Below, in pieces: positions 9,601 through 18,611 of a stretch of DNA of 64,000 nt (the first letter of the stretch is position 1; each line of letters opens with the position of its first letter). The translations under genes were made by a program, and so were the position numbers. The stretch spans positions 34,331 through 98,330 of the forward strand of contig JASAOO010003532.1 in NCBI GenBank assembly GCA_030849075.1, written 5' to 3'. A model generated the notes under the pieces. The model was given only the letters and a program-made list of their open reading frames with translations, did no database searches and was not told the origin of the DNA. The DNA comes from Zelonia costaricensis. Lineage: Eukaryota > Euglenozoa > Kinetoplastea > Trypanosomatida > Trypanosomatidae.

Positions 9601-10901
9601 GCGAAGCGGAGCACGAGTGTCCGGAGAAGCCGAAGCACGCACAGCGCCAGCTCTGCCAGCCGCATCGCCCCGCCCTCATCGAACACGTCATCGGCCCAGT
9701 CCTCCCACACGCTGCTGTCCTCGTCGCTCTCGGTCGCCACGTCGGCCTCAGCATCGCCGCCGCTGCCGCCGCCGCGCGCAGGGTCACGTGGTGAGAAAGC
9801 TGGCATCGCGCCCGCACGGCCGCGTAGAAGCGCATCGCGCCAGCGCGATGTGTCCACAGAACTCGCAGTGCCGGTGTCGCCACCCGCAGCGGGTGTTGGT
9901 GTGGGTGCTGGTCGTACTGACGACGTCCGTGCGTGCGGGGTGGGAGAGAAGGCGTGCGTGCGTGTCGCCGGTGTCGGGCAGAACACCAGCGCAGCAGTGC
10001 TCGCGACGGTGCCGTTCCGTGGCAGAGGAGCGTCGCCGTCGCTACCGCTTCGTGCGCTGCCCTCCTCATCCCCATCCGGCTCCCCTTCGCGGTCTGCGTC
10101 CGCGCGCGCCTGTGACTGCCGCAGTGAAGGGGGAGAGCTCGTCGTTTCGGCGCGCCACACCGCTGTTGTTGTCGCCATCGCGGCCCCTCCCTCCTCCGCG
10201 CCGACAGCCAAAGTTTCCATCGCGAGCGCATCGCCTGGGAAGGGGGCGGCCGCCAGCGCAGACGCGTCTCTACCGTTGAGGTGGTGGTCGGGGTAGGCGC
10301 CGACGCCGCTGAAGTCGTTGACGAGGCGTGCCGAGGCCGCGGGCGGCGGCGGCGACAATGGCGACAGCGTGTTGGCGCCGCAGTCGAAGAGGAGCCACGC
10401 CGCCGCCTTGCGGGCCGCGTGGCACTCCGCACCGCCACCGCCACCGCCGCCGTCGTCGTCGTCGGAGTCGAGGTCGGGGGAACGCCGACATAACGACTCG
10501 CCCGGCAGCTCTCGCGCGGCAGCCGTGAAGTGGGCCATTGCCTGTGCACGGTGGGCGTGCCAGAGGTCGAGGGGCGCCGAGGTGGAGAGCGTGGACGTTG
10601 AGGGGTTGGCCTCCGCCGCGACAGCCGCCGCGACCGCATCGGCGGCACCAGCCGCTAAAAAGTGGGGAGGAGCATCATCGTGGCTAAAGTAGGGTTGGGT
10701 GTCCTGGTGGGCCAGGACGCGCGAGGGCGCACAGGTAGAGCGAAATGAAGTCGCGGACACCGAGCACGAGGTCCCATCGCCGCTGCGACCGTCGCGCGAG
10801 GCCGCGGAGCTGCGCAGCTCAGGAGGTGAGGCGCGTCCACCGCGGGCGCTGGGGGGCCCTGCCGGAGCACGCACGGCCGCGGATGGCGTGTACGTGTCCA
10901 T
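6699..10901 (-). CDS. Large multispanning membrane protein of unknown function
   Basis: About 1400 residues from the ATG at 10901 (MDTYTPSAAVRAP); an in-frame Met 64 codons upstream would add a Pro/Cys-rich stretch that looks like UTR. Residues ~1-700 are low-complexity and acidic, with one Cys-rich hydrophobic patch near residue 420 (LRFACCGCVCVTVPLRWLL). From about residue 735 there are roughly seven hydrophobic helices: ~735-757, 780-802, 810-835, 930-955, 1000-1025, 1035-1060 and 1222-1247. Between the last two lies a ~160-residue loop with about ten cysteines (for example FSTCYTEQLPRC and WCNATCF), which suggests a disulfide-bonded lumenal or extracellular domain. A second Ser-rich linker interrupts the helices (~residues 850-925). 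The C-terminal tail is rich in Gln, Pro and Arg. I recognise no transporter, channel or receptor signature. Confidence 0.85.
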   Translation of the reverse strand: MDTYTPSAAVRAPAGPPSARGGRASPPELRSSAASRDGRSGDGTSCSVSATSFRSTCAPSRVLAHQDTQPYFSHDDAPPHFLAAGAADAVAAAVAAEANPSTSTLSTSAPLDLWHAHRAQAMAHFTAAARELPGESLCRRSPDLDSDDDDGGGGGGGAECHAARKAAAWLLFDCGANTLSPLSPPPPAASARLVNDFSGVGAYPDHHLNGRDASALAAAPFPGDALAMETLAVGAEEGGAAMATTTAVWRAETTSSPPSLRQSQARADADREGEPDGDEEGSARSGSDGDAPLPRNGTVASTAALVFCPTPATRTHAFSPTPHARTSSVRPAPTPTPAAGGDTGTASSVDTSRWRDALLRGRAGAMPAFSPRDPARGGGSGGDAEADVATESDEDSSVWEDWADDVFDEGGAMRLAELALCVLRLLRTLVLRFACCGCVCVTVPLRWLLRRRPCVCGGAVCILCLECLPLAGSDGEEEADGSAAEDDHLLPDTRGADHRTHNGAWAAPHRLWHAYHGEERGERLPPERHLLISSRAAAARPLHLAGPDSDGEDGEDMSDVAHEGEGWAGSTSSGSRPSRTRHTISARATLTPSSLLPQLPPSSRGAASATAKHDGESGRQADLTSRPVPATSALPSTRRLRFAWVPTSVRHAAVSCRRATHRTIDFYRVWKRPRHEAAASPTDRGGIDHHRRTASADPGAAGLAESAGATAGTPPPPLPRRPPPRRGTLMRVPWIGRVYVTLQYAALAMLTATVAMLGVFAYRRTRVAEVHDMTACNTFSFEDRVQADLTFSLVCFMLNGLLTVRFAVRAVRYEKGGLLVVQAVVVALQVCRAAYFLPFVATSYMRAAPASVPPPTAAATTLAGLAWPSWGRHQSRLALGRGEEALRSGGGRGVSDGEWARRGVFGSSPSSSSSSAFSDSGSAPTRDPGRPLEPVLEPLFALTCVGVASSVVLFVVSALLTPWVHASFGWRQYAQGIVQVSLSRVRQRLTVLRTCVQLDSVTTANAYLATVFLLDNWGDQGVLLLATGSVLALHYVVIAALRRAQHWWPLLCAAAVLVTVSGYYAAVIGSTLQADHQLRSRSSAPWFSTCYTEQLPRCLDGISPVYRVSIYRDCQEGDVGGGWGPGDGRSSRTHLASLSHAAVQAAVLSRSSHASLVLHAVPAPSAVQRVRNTTHTFLPTEGTFADYFQISWCNATCFADEEAGSHHALQRGIAGCCAQYGQCRLKDAYRTYAVLLLLLLVIASFVVRVVLLAVAWGRWVEEDDKSIELFLRERQRWRSAPPRAGHRQRQQQLQRRSRVRSTRLAAPASMPPQQPHCRRNSGSPSALVGSPPFSSVSSSPVQDLGRAGLPVPQTPPPPPAGDALVASSGRASPPPPPPLVWSSEQYALWRRWQGAQARVR

Positions 10902-13129
10902 CGAGAAGTGGGGTAGGGGGGGACAGCAGCGCCTCACGCGGGCTTCGCCACACATGCACCTGCACGGTAGCGTCGCGTTGCGTGCGGTGGAGGCGCTACA
11001 CAAGGGTGAGGGAGAGACGGGTGTGAAAGGGACGAGACAGAGAGAAGAAGGACGAGGAGGGTGACTGTGTAGGAGAGGCAGTAGAGGCGGCATTCGCCAG
11101 TTCTAGCGAAAGAAGGCGGCGGTGCGGAGGTGCGGGACCGGTAGGGAAAGCAAGATGTGCCCGAATGTGTGTCTCGAGGTGAACCGCGAGCGCGGCTACA
11201 TGCGCGTACGTCGATTCCTACACACACACCGCCGGCGCCCCTTCCCAAAACTCGTCTCTTCCTCGCTCCAACTCCAGGGTCTCACTGCTGCACCGCGACA
11301 GCGTCAAGACTTGTCCGGTACTTTTGTTGCTTACTGTTCATTATCTCTCGTTTCGTTGACATTGTTCAGGCAGGGCCGCACCAACCACCGCATGACAGCC
11401 CCGACCACCTCGCACCCGTCTGCCCAGAGCAGCGCGTGTTCACGCTTCACGAGAACTCGCTTGCTCACAACGAGAGTGCAGTATTAAAAAGGAGAAGTGG
11501 TTTGAACGTGACGACACGCTGGCAGGCTCGCAGACATGAGAGAGAGGTAGCAACACAAACACACAGAGCACACACACACACACACGCACACACACGGGGA
11601 AGGGAAAGAAAGAGCCACCGCGCGTAGACCATCTTCAACCCGGCACAGACGCTCAGCTCGTTGCGATCCGACCAGCCGCTCATCAGCCTCCCCTCACGGA
11701 GAGACCATCGTCTCTGTCCGCCGGCGTGCGCAGTTGGTGCTGCCGCGCACCGATCCGTCCGTCCCACTCTCCAGCACCTGTGGCGTGCGAGAGACGCGCA
11801 AAAAGAAGAGCCGAGGGCGGAGGAGCGACGCGGCAGACCTTCTCGTTGCCTCCTGTCTTCACAAAGCTGAAGGGCACGGCACAGAGAATGACCTCGCACA
11901 CGCACCGCAGCGATGCGCACGCGCGGGCCGCGGCGCGCACACTTGGCCCGTGACGTCCATCGGCGTGGGTGCCAAACAAAAAAAAAAAGCGATGAGGGTT
12001 CCAGCAAGCCCCGCGAACGCGCCAACACACACACACACACACCAACACACGCACCAACACACACACCAACACACGCACATACACACGCACACATGCAAGC
12101 AAGCAAGACCCAAAAAACATGAGATCCGAGGGAGAATCCGCAAGTGGGGAAGGCAGAGGTGAAAGCGGCGCGGCGGGCAACTGGTCTGTGCCAGCAAACA
12201 CACACACACACACAGACACACGCACGCGCGGGTGCCTGCACCCACTTGATGAACAAAGGAGAAGCGAGGATGAGCAAGGAAACAAAAAAGAAAAAAGAAA
12301 GAGTTGACGTCAGACACGACGCCACCCGACTCCGGTACGGGGGCAGTGGCAGCAGCCGGCGTCGCAGACACACCCAAGCGAAGCACAGTGAGAAGACAAG
12401 CCAATCGCCTGGACGTGAGCAGCTTCGTGTACCGGCGCTTCGTCGATGCCTGCCGTGAAGAGAAACGAACCCCTTGTGTGGACTCGCGCCCAGGCGCGTC
12501 TGGTTGGGTGGGGGAGGGGGGGGATGTTTGATGAGGGGGAGGGGGGGCGGCGTCCCCCGTGCGCGCTCAGGCCTGGGTATCGTAACCCGCGCTCGCTCGC
12601 GCTCTCTCCCTCTTCTGCGAGGTCGCCTCTCAGTCAGCTGGCTCGCGTCTCAGGCACGGTTTGGGTTTTCGCTCAACCCATCAGCAACACCCAAACGGTA
12701 GAACGAAGAATGAAAAAAAAAAAAGGAAAAGACGACTTGGCGCGCGAGCGCGCTGTGCACATGGCAGTGGCACAACGCACGAGACGAGCGCCGACGAGGG
12801 CAGGTGGGAGGTGCATCCCATCACCGTGGGGAATCTCGGTAGAAAGAGGTGGCGCCGCTCCGCTTGTTGCTGTTTTCGTTCGGGCTGGAGTGAAGGGTGG
12901 GGGGATGGTGATGCCAGTGCCGGTGAAGCAGCGAGGCAGCTGCGGGCTGACGTCGTCCACAACGAGTGTCCCAGTTCTACTTTTTTTTCTTGAGCTGCCG
13001 CCCTTCCCATCCCGCTCACCGACCCCACACGCCTGTCAGCATCCGTCAACCCTCCTCCCAAGCGCGCAGCAGTTCGGTTCGCTTGTGTGTGTGCACTACC
13101 TTATTGCTCGCTTCGTCATCGGCGCTGGC
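10902..13129. other. Intergenic region, 2.2 kb
   Basis: Contains (CA)n near 11570-11593, the CA-rich minisatellite at 12022-12094, another (CA)n at about 12199-12216 and purine/poly-A runs. Minus-strand frames of up to 300 codons here (for example 11465-12373) are made of Cys-Val repeats encoded by these runs and look spurious. Confidence 0.7.
12022..12094. repeat. Imperfect CA-rich minisatellite
   Basis: A (CA)n run broken at regular intervals by an extra A (CACCAACACAC units) and by CGCA/CATA variants, giving a longer-period repeat of about 12-14 bases. Confidence 0.8.
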
Positions 13130-14236
13130 TCAGTTCGGGACGTCGTAAGGGTCGCGCGTGACCGGCCGCAGCTCCCGCGCATCCCGCGACGTCATCTCTG
13201 ACTCCTCCACCGCGCCGCTACGGACGCCGTTGCCGCCGCGGCCCGCACTCTCGCGCGACGCTGACTTGGAGGGGTACGCGTCCTTGTCCCCCTCCTTCGA
13301 CGCGAAGGGCTCCGCGGCGGCCGCCGTGGCAAGCCCGGCCGCCTGTCCCCGCCCTCCAAGTGGCATCAGCTGGCAGCGCGGCATGCGACGGTGCGGTGAG
13401 ATACACAGCACGCGGAACGCCGAGAAGCCGTACCAGAGGAACAACAAGATGCGCAGCACCAGCGCCACTACGGTGAGGTAGTAGCCCGAGGCGTACCGCA
13501 CCTTTCCACCCTGCGCCTTCGCTGTGTTGTACACCCACGCAATGTTGTACAGCACCACGCTCTGCAGTACGAGCCCGATGAGCTCCACGCCCCAGTGCAC
13601 GCCGTAGATGCCCGCGTTGCGTGACAGGCGCGACCGCTCGTTTGCCTCGAAGCCGCAGCACGGCCCCAGCATGCCCTCCTGCTTCCACGCACTCGGCACC
13701 CCGCCCGCGCTGAACACGCGGCCGTCCGCGTGCACCTGCGCCCCGCGCCTCTCCAGCAGCTCGCGGTTGAAGGACTCCTCACTCACGCGTGCGTGCTGGT
13801 CCAGTAGCACGCAGCACGTGATAACGATAGGGCAGATGCAGGAGAACAGGATAAGAAAAATGATGACAAGGATAGAGCAGATGATCAGCGATGTGCTGCG
13901 CTGTGGCGAGTCAGCCAGATCGCCCGCGTAGCCACCTATGATAGCGCTGTAGAAGAAGTTCTGCACGGCGTAGCACGGCGTGCAGAGCCCAAGCAGCACG
14001 AGCAGAAACGCGATCACCTCAAACAGCACCATCGCGACCGCCGCTAAGAGCCGCAGCGCGTACACGCGCGGCGAGAGGGAGTAGCCCGGGTGCACGACGA
14101 GGTAGCGCTGCTCATCGTAGCCCACAGCGAGGTGGTTCTGCTCGTGCGCCTCTGTGGATAGGGTGGAGTGGCGGACACCCGGTGGCAGCACGGTGGCAGG
14201 CACCACGGCCACGACATCTGCAGCGTGCGCGTCCAT
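13130..14236 (-). CDS. Tetraspanning amastin-like membrane protein, copy 1
   Basis: 368 residues starting MDAHAADVVAVV; this Met is conserved in copy 2 at 17679, whereas upstream sequence is not. Four membrane segments are visible: ~62-84, ~113-145 (a long hydrophobic stretch with FLILFSCICP), ~216-238 and ~248-272. Helix 1 is followed by CTPCY and a ~25-residue loop. A polar ~70-residue segment (DQHARVSEES to RNAGIYGV, ~146-213) separates helices 2 and 3 and is nearly identical to copy 2. The C-terminal ~85 residues are charged and differ from copy 2 in length and sequence. The four-helix layout and the TPC after helix 1 recall the amastin superfamily of trypanosomatid surface proteins, but I do not see the full amastin signature, so the family call is tentative. 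Confidence 0.85.
   Translation of the reverse strand: MDAHAADVVAVVPATVLPPGVRHSTLSTEAHEQNHLAVGYDEQRYLVVHPGYSLSPRVYALRLLAAVAMVLFEVIAFLLVLLGLCTPCYAVQNFFYSAIIGGYAGDLADSPQRSTSLIICSILVIIFLILFSCICPIVITCCVLLDQHARVSEESFNRELLERRGAQVHADGRVFSAGGVPSAWKQEGMLGPCCGFEANERSRLSRNAGIYGVHWGVELIGLVLQSVVLYNIAWVYNTAKAQGGKVRYASGYYLTVVALVLRILLFLWYGFSAFRVLCISPHRRMPRCQLMPLGGRGQAAGLATAAAAEPFASKEGDKDAYPSKSASRESAGRGGNGVRSGAVEESEMTSRDARELRPVTRDPYDVPN
13597..13804 (-). repeat. Near-identical block shared by the two amastin-like genes (copy 1, loop segment)
   Basis: About 207 bp encoding the segment between helices 2 and 3 matches 17040-17247 with a single visible mismatch (Ala versus Glu in VHxDG). The flanking helix-coding DNA is much more diverged. 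Confidence 0.85.
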
Positions 14237-14260
14237 GACGGCAGCAGCGGGAAGCACACA
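14071..14260 (-). repeat. Near-identical block shared by the two amastin-like genes (copy 1, N-terminus)
   Basis: 190 bp covering the first ~55 codons and 24 nt of 5' UTR match 17514-17703 with four visible mismatches. Similarity stops abruptly upstream of the CACACA at 14260. Confidence 0.85.
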
Positions 14261-14286
14261 AGCGTGTTGAGTGCGGAGACGGTTTG

Positions 14287-14310
14287 CTCGATCAGGTAAG
14301 AGAGACACTG
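14287..14310 (-). promoter_or_regulatory. Predicted trans-splice acceptor for amastin-like copy 1
   Basis: Minus-strand TGTCTCTCTTACCTGATCG followed by AG at 14288-14287; no further AG occurs before the ATG at 14236, giving a 50-nt 5' UTR. Confidence 0.4.
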
Positions 14311-15233
14311 ATACAGCAGTGCTAAGGTGGGAGTCGTCACGCACAGTGCAGTGGCAACGGGGTGTGAGGCTGTGTACGTCAGCGGGGTGAAGAAGCTGCC
14401 GAGGGTTGCGGTCCAGCGTCGATGCGTGAGCGCGTGTGTGGTGCTGGTGGTTGCGCGCAACGAGGTGGTGGGGCAGGTGGGAAGCCGGAGAGGTGAGAAG
14501 GGAAGGAGGATCAGAAAACAGAGAAGCATCACGCGGTTCCCTCCATCACGCACGCGGCGGAAAGCAGACGCAGCAGGCAGGGAGCGCGGCGCGCCGTAGC
14601 TGCACTCGCACTGGCCAGCTGCTGCACGCGCCACCCCCCTCCCTTCACTTCATACTACACGATGAGGCCACCACGAACGCCACATGGGCCTGAGCCCGCA
14701 CCCGCACGAGAACGGAGGCGCGCCATCTAGTGGGGCGCAGGGGGGAGGGGGACTAAACCACGAAAGACGACGACCGCTGACGTGTGTGCGCGTCGGCTGC
14801 GCGCAACGCACTGGTGAGCCGCGTGTGCAGCCGACGCGCTGTTTCCTTTTTCGTGGGTTTGGTCGCGAGTGCGGTGTGCAGTGGCGCGCCATCGTCCCTC
14901 TTCCGTTCCCGCTCCACTCCAGCACTCTTGATCACAACGAGAAAGAACAAAAAAAAGGAGATGCGCACGTTGCAGTGGTAGTGGCCGGCGTGTGCCACAG
15001 AGACAGCACCGAGAAAGTGGCTGTGCAGCCGAGGCGGCGAGGTGACGGAGGGACGAGAATACCAAGACTCGAGTGCGCTGGTAGTGCGCTGGGTGTAGGT
15101 GTGGGTGTGGGGGTGCTCTCGCAAGGCCGGAGACACGCACGCATGTGCACTACATAGAACGCAGGAAAGAGACAAGGCAACGAGGCTGCGGGGGGGGGAG
15201 GCTGGAAGGCAGAAGGACTTTAAATGAGAGCGG

Positions 15234-15234
<1 letters not shown>

Positions 15235-15272
<38 letters not shown>
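15235..15272. repeat. (CA)n microsatellite
   Basis: About 19 uninterrupted CA units in the spacer between the two amastin-like genes; it reads (TG)n in transcript sense. Confidence 0.95.
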
Positions 15273-15273
<1 letters not shown>

Positions 15274-16413
15274 GCACGAAGGAGAGCGAAGATGAGCCGT
15301 AGAATAGAGAAGGAGAGGGTGTCCAACCCGCACGTCGGTCACGGACGCACCGGCGCACGAGACAACCGAAGCCGTGCCTTGGCACAACGCAAGAGACGCG
15401 CAACCCAACCCCACGCACGCCTCCCACACGCACGCACACAGTTCGCGCACACCCGCACCGTGTGCGTAACAGCGGGAGAAGGAGAAAGAGAGAGGGGCAG
15501 CGAAGGACAAGAGACACGCGCGTGTGTGGAGGGTGAGAAGGCGGGAGGGGGTGCTGTAGAAACACCCGCGACATGCCCATGTGCAGCAAGCGGCACTAGC
15601 ACTAGACGGCGTGGGAAACCGCCCTCGTGAATGGATGTCCATCGGCGTGTGTGTGTGTGTGAGAGGGAGGGAGAAAAAGGGGAGGGATGTAAACAAACGA
15701 AAAATGTTGCCGAGCGCCGCAGCAGGTGAACAACAATGCGGGGCTGTCGGGATTGAGATAGAGAAATGGGGGAGACGACAACGGCGAGAACGCAGCGGGG
15801 GGGGGGCGCCTAGAAATAGACTGAGTTCGTTGAGGCCGGCCACCGATCCACGTGAGACACCGGTGTCTGTGCGGGCCTGCGTGTATGTGCGTGTGTATAT
15901 ATAAAGCAGTAAAGAGGGTGGGAACTCTCAGCCAGACCGCGCGAACGTGAGAGAGAGAGAGAGCGTCGAGTGTCACCTCACTTGAAAACGAAGAAGGGAA
16001 CACATAACAAAAAAAAGGGAGAACACGAGCTGCTCGATGTAGACATCAAAACATCAGTGGGCTTCGTCTTTCCTTATTTTGTTAAGAGCTTCACCGATTG
16101 CAGCAACGAGAAGAGGAAGGAGAGCAGCATGAGACAGACGAGGTGGTGACCAGCACACCCAGCCGCACCACCACACAGGCACCCCGCCGCCGCACTCCGT
16201 CCACACCGGGATGCGCACCCACGGGAGAGGGGTTGCCCTCCCCCCCCCCCTCTCACCCCCAACCCTCCGCTCTTCGCATCCTCGGGTGCACTGCACCGCG
16301 TGGCGACGCTGCGCAGCGCTCGGTGGGTGCCAGAGCAGCTGGTGGCGAGAAGGGGTGCTGCGGTGGCGTGCTGTGCAGCCTCGGCGTCGCACTCATGAGC
16401 TCAAGCACACAAT

Positions 16414-16671
16414 TCACACGCGCTTGATCAAAGAACTCAAATGCAACCTTGATGGGCAGGCGCGCCATTCAGCTGCGGCGCGCACCGCAGCGAGGCGGTG
16501 CGGTTGACGAGGTCCATCTCCCGCGAGCCACGCACCGACATCATCCCACTTACATAGCAGAAGAAAAACAAAGTAAAGGAGCCGCGCGACGGGTACGAGC
16601 ACAACGCTAATGGCCGCGAACGCGATGCCAGCTCGCCGCGTCCTAGCGCATGGCAGGTTCTCCTCCGCCAC
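16414..16671 (-). other. Small ORF with one hydrophobic helix, doubtful
   Basis: An 85-codon frame beginning 36 nt downstream of the stop of amastin-like copy 2. It contains one strongly hydrophobic stretch (AISVVLVPVARLLYFVFLLL) flanked by charged residues. It may be a chance ORF in the 3' UTR, a small membrane protein, or a decayed remnant of a further amastin-like copy; I could not align it convincingly to the paralogues. Confidence 0.2.
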
Positions 16672-16707
16672 ATTTGCCGCCTAGTCACCCAGCGCGTCAT
16701 AGGGCAG

Positions 16708-17679
16708 CTACTTGCTTCCCTCCACCTTCTCGCCCGCGTTGACGTCAACACCAGAGCACTGCCGCGCGGACAGCTCCACCGCGCGCGACGCTGCGGAGGG
16801 GAGTGGAACAAGCTGGCACCGCGGCATCCGGCGATGCGGCGCGATGCACAACACACGAACCGCAGAGAACCCGTAGCCCAGGAACTCAAGCGCCTTCACC
16901 ACCAGCGCGGCGATGACAAGGTAGAAGCCGGCCATGAACTTGGCGGACAAGAGGTTTAATACCGCCACCCGGTGCACCCACATCATGTCGTACAGTATGA
17001 TACTCAGCAAGATCACGCTGACGCACTCGATCGCGCACTGCACGCCGTAGATGCCCGCGTTGCGTGACAGGCGCGACCGCTCGTTTGCCTCGAAGCCGCA
17101 GCACGGCCCCAGCATGCCCTCCTGCTTCCACGCACTCGGCACCCCGCCCGCGCTGAACACGCGGCCGTCCTCGTGCACCTGCGCCCCGCGCCTCTCCAGC
17201 AGCTCGCGGTTGAAGGACTCCTCACTCACGCGTGCGTGCTGGTCCAGCGGCACGCACACCGCGATGACCACCGGGCAGATGCACGAGAACAGGATAAGAA
17301 AGATCATGACGATGAGGCTACTCACGATCATCGAGAAGGCGCGGCCGGGAGAGTTCGACTGGTACCCGCCGTAGCCACCGTCCAGCGACACGTACGTGAT
17401 GTTATCGATCCGGTAGCACGGGGTGAAGAGAGAAACCAGCACGAGCAGCAGGGAGAGCACCTCCAGAAACACCAGCGCGATGGCGGCTGCCATTCGAAAT
17501 CCGAAGACGTGCGGCGAGAGGGAGTAGCCCGGGTGCACGGCGAGGTAGCGCTGCTCATCGTAGCCCACAGCGAGGTGGTTCTGCTCGTGCGCCTCTGTGG
17601 AGAGGGTGGAGTAGCGGACACCCGGTGGCAGCACGGTGGCAGGCACCACGGCCACGACATCTGCTGCGTGCGCGTCCAT
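16708..17679 (-). CDS. Tetraspanning amastin-like membrane protein, copy 2
   Basis: 323 residues from MDAHAADVV, with an optional in-frame start seven codons upstream (MLPAAAV) that copy 1 lacks as Met. The layout is the same as in copy 1: polar N-terminus of ~57 residues, helix at ~62-84 followed by FTPCY, long hydrophobic helix at ~115-145 containing FLILFSCICP, conserved polar loop, and helices at ~216-238 and ~248-272. The C-terminal tail is about 45 residues shorter than in copy 1. It is upstream of copy 1 in the transcription unit by 2.5 kb. The two copies share equal spacing over the first ~270 residues but are nearly identical only in the N-terminal and loop segments, so they are tandem duplicates with local homogenisation. 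Family assignment to the amastin superfamily is tentative. Confidence 0.85.
   Translation of the reverse strand: MDAHAADVVAVVPATVLPPGVRYSTLSTEAHEQNHLAVGYDEQRYLAVHPGYSLSPHVFGFRMAAAIALVFLEVLSLLLVLVSLFTPCYRIDNITYVSLDGGYGGYQSNSPGRAFSMIVSSLIVMIFLILFSCICPVVIAVCVPLDQHARVSEESFNRELLERRGAQVHEDGRVFSAGGVPSAWKQEGMLGPCCGFEANERSRLSRNAGIYGVQCAIECVSVILLSIILYDMMWVHRVAVLNLLSAKFMAGFYLVIAALVVKALEFLGYGFSAVRVLCIAPHRRMPRCQLVPLPSAASRAVELSARQCSGVDVNAGEKVEGSK
17040..17247 (-). repeat. Near-identical block shared by the two amastin-like genes (copy 2, loop segment)
   Basis: Partner of 13597-13804, about 207 bp with one visible mismatch. Confidence 0.85.
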
Positions 17680-17703
17680 GACGGCAGCAGCGGGAAGCAC
17701 ACA
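17514..17703 (-). repeat. Near-identical block shared by the two amastin-like genes (copy 2, N-terminus)
   Basis: Partner of 14071-14260, 190 bp with four visible mismatches. Confidence 0.85.
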
Positions 17704-18611
17704 GGTGAAACAGGATCGACAGGGCTACCCGTAGCGGTGGGCTGCGTGCGACAAACGGAACCGGAGACACAGACTCGCGAAATCTCGCAGTAACACGGAG
17801 AAGCGGTGGTGCCGATATGCAGGCGGTCCGATGGCAGCCGGGGGCGGAGTCGCAGAGATGGAGGTCTGGTGATGGTGGTGTGTGTGTCTGTGTGTGTGTG
17901 TGTGTGTCAGAGAGTGAGCGACAAAGACGGGAGGCTGCCGATTCGAGAAAACAGATGGACGACAGGCGTAGACGATCGGGAAGGAGGAGGCGGAGTTGGG
18001 CATGCAGCACTGTGGACAAAAGGAAAAGAAAAGAGAGAGAAGAGGGCATGGCGGCCACAGCCGTAAGCAGTCGCGAGCGGCGCGTCGTTGAGGCCCATGC
18101 GCGTGGCATCACTGCGCTGCACCTGCGCAGGGACAGACAAGATGCGCTTTTTACGCATCTTCGCTTCGCGGCAAAACGGCAGCTCCGATGTAGAGCGTTC
18201 TCGTGAGCGTGCGAAGCGTCGGGTTTGAGTATGAGCGAGCGTTCACGGTTTGGGATAGCGGGATACGTGGTCAGAGGACAGGCGAGGGAGAGAAGAGGTA
18301 GGGGACCTCAGGCGATCGACACTGCCGGGTCACGTCGTCAGCGAGTAGGTCGAGGGTGACACGCATCAGAGGGTGTCTGTGTATATGTCTCTGGGTTCGT
18401 GTGCTCGCGGAAACACGAATGGGGGCGAGATGAAGCCACGTCGCACCGTACTCTTCCCTTTCCATAAAAACAAGAGAAAAGAAAGGATGACTGACATCAA
18501 GCATGAAGAAGTAACTCGACTGCTGTACATGGTCAAGAGCGCCGCTGCCGCAACGCTGACACACAACAACGTGGAACTTTGCGGAGCTGCCGAGTTGGTA
18601 CTGCCGCACCA
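17680..18611. other. Intergenic region with a (GT)n run
   Basis: Contains a (GT)n run at about 17875-17908, which is ~200 nt upstream of amastin-like copy 2, and otherwise unremarkable sequence that should include the 3' UTR of the upstream gene. No gene seen. Confidence 0.7.

Larger units (their letters stand above)
14237..16707. other. Intergenic region between the amastin-like paralogues
   Basis: 2.5 kb with a (CA)n run (15235-15272), a (GT)n stretch near 15644-15660, a GA-rich stretch near 15950-15963 and poly-C runs. A minus-strand 85-codon frame with one hydrophobic stretch (16414-16671) sits just downstream of copy 2; otherwise nothing gene-like was seen. Confidence 0.7.

Noticed and set aside
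6699..10901. Calling the seven-helix protein a GPCR
   Set aside because: Helices are unevenly spaced, interrupted by long linkers, and no receptor motif is present.
11465..11620. Tandem CA-rich segments as telomeric repeats
   Set aside because: The units are CA dinucleotides, not the TTAGGG/CCCTAA hexamer.
11465..12373. 302-codon minus-strand frame with Cys-Val runs
   Set aside because: The protein is mostly translated microsatellite.
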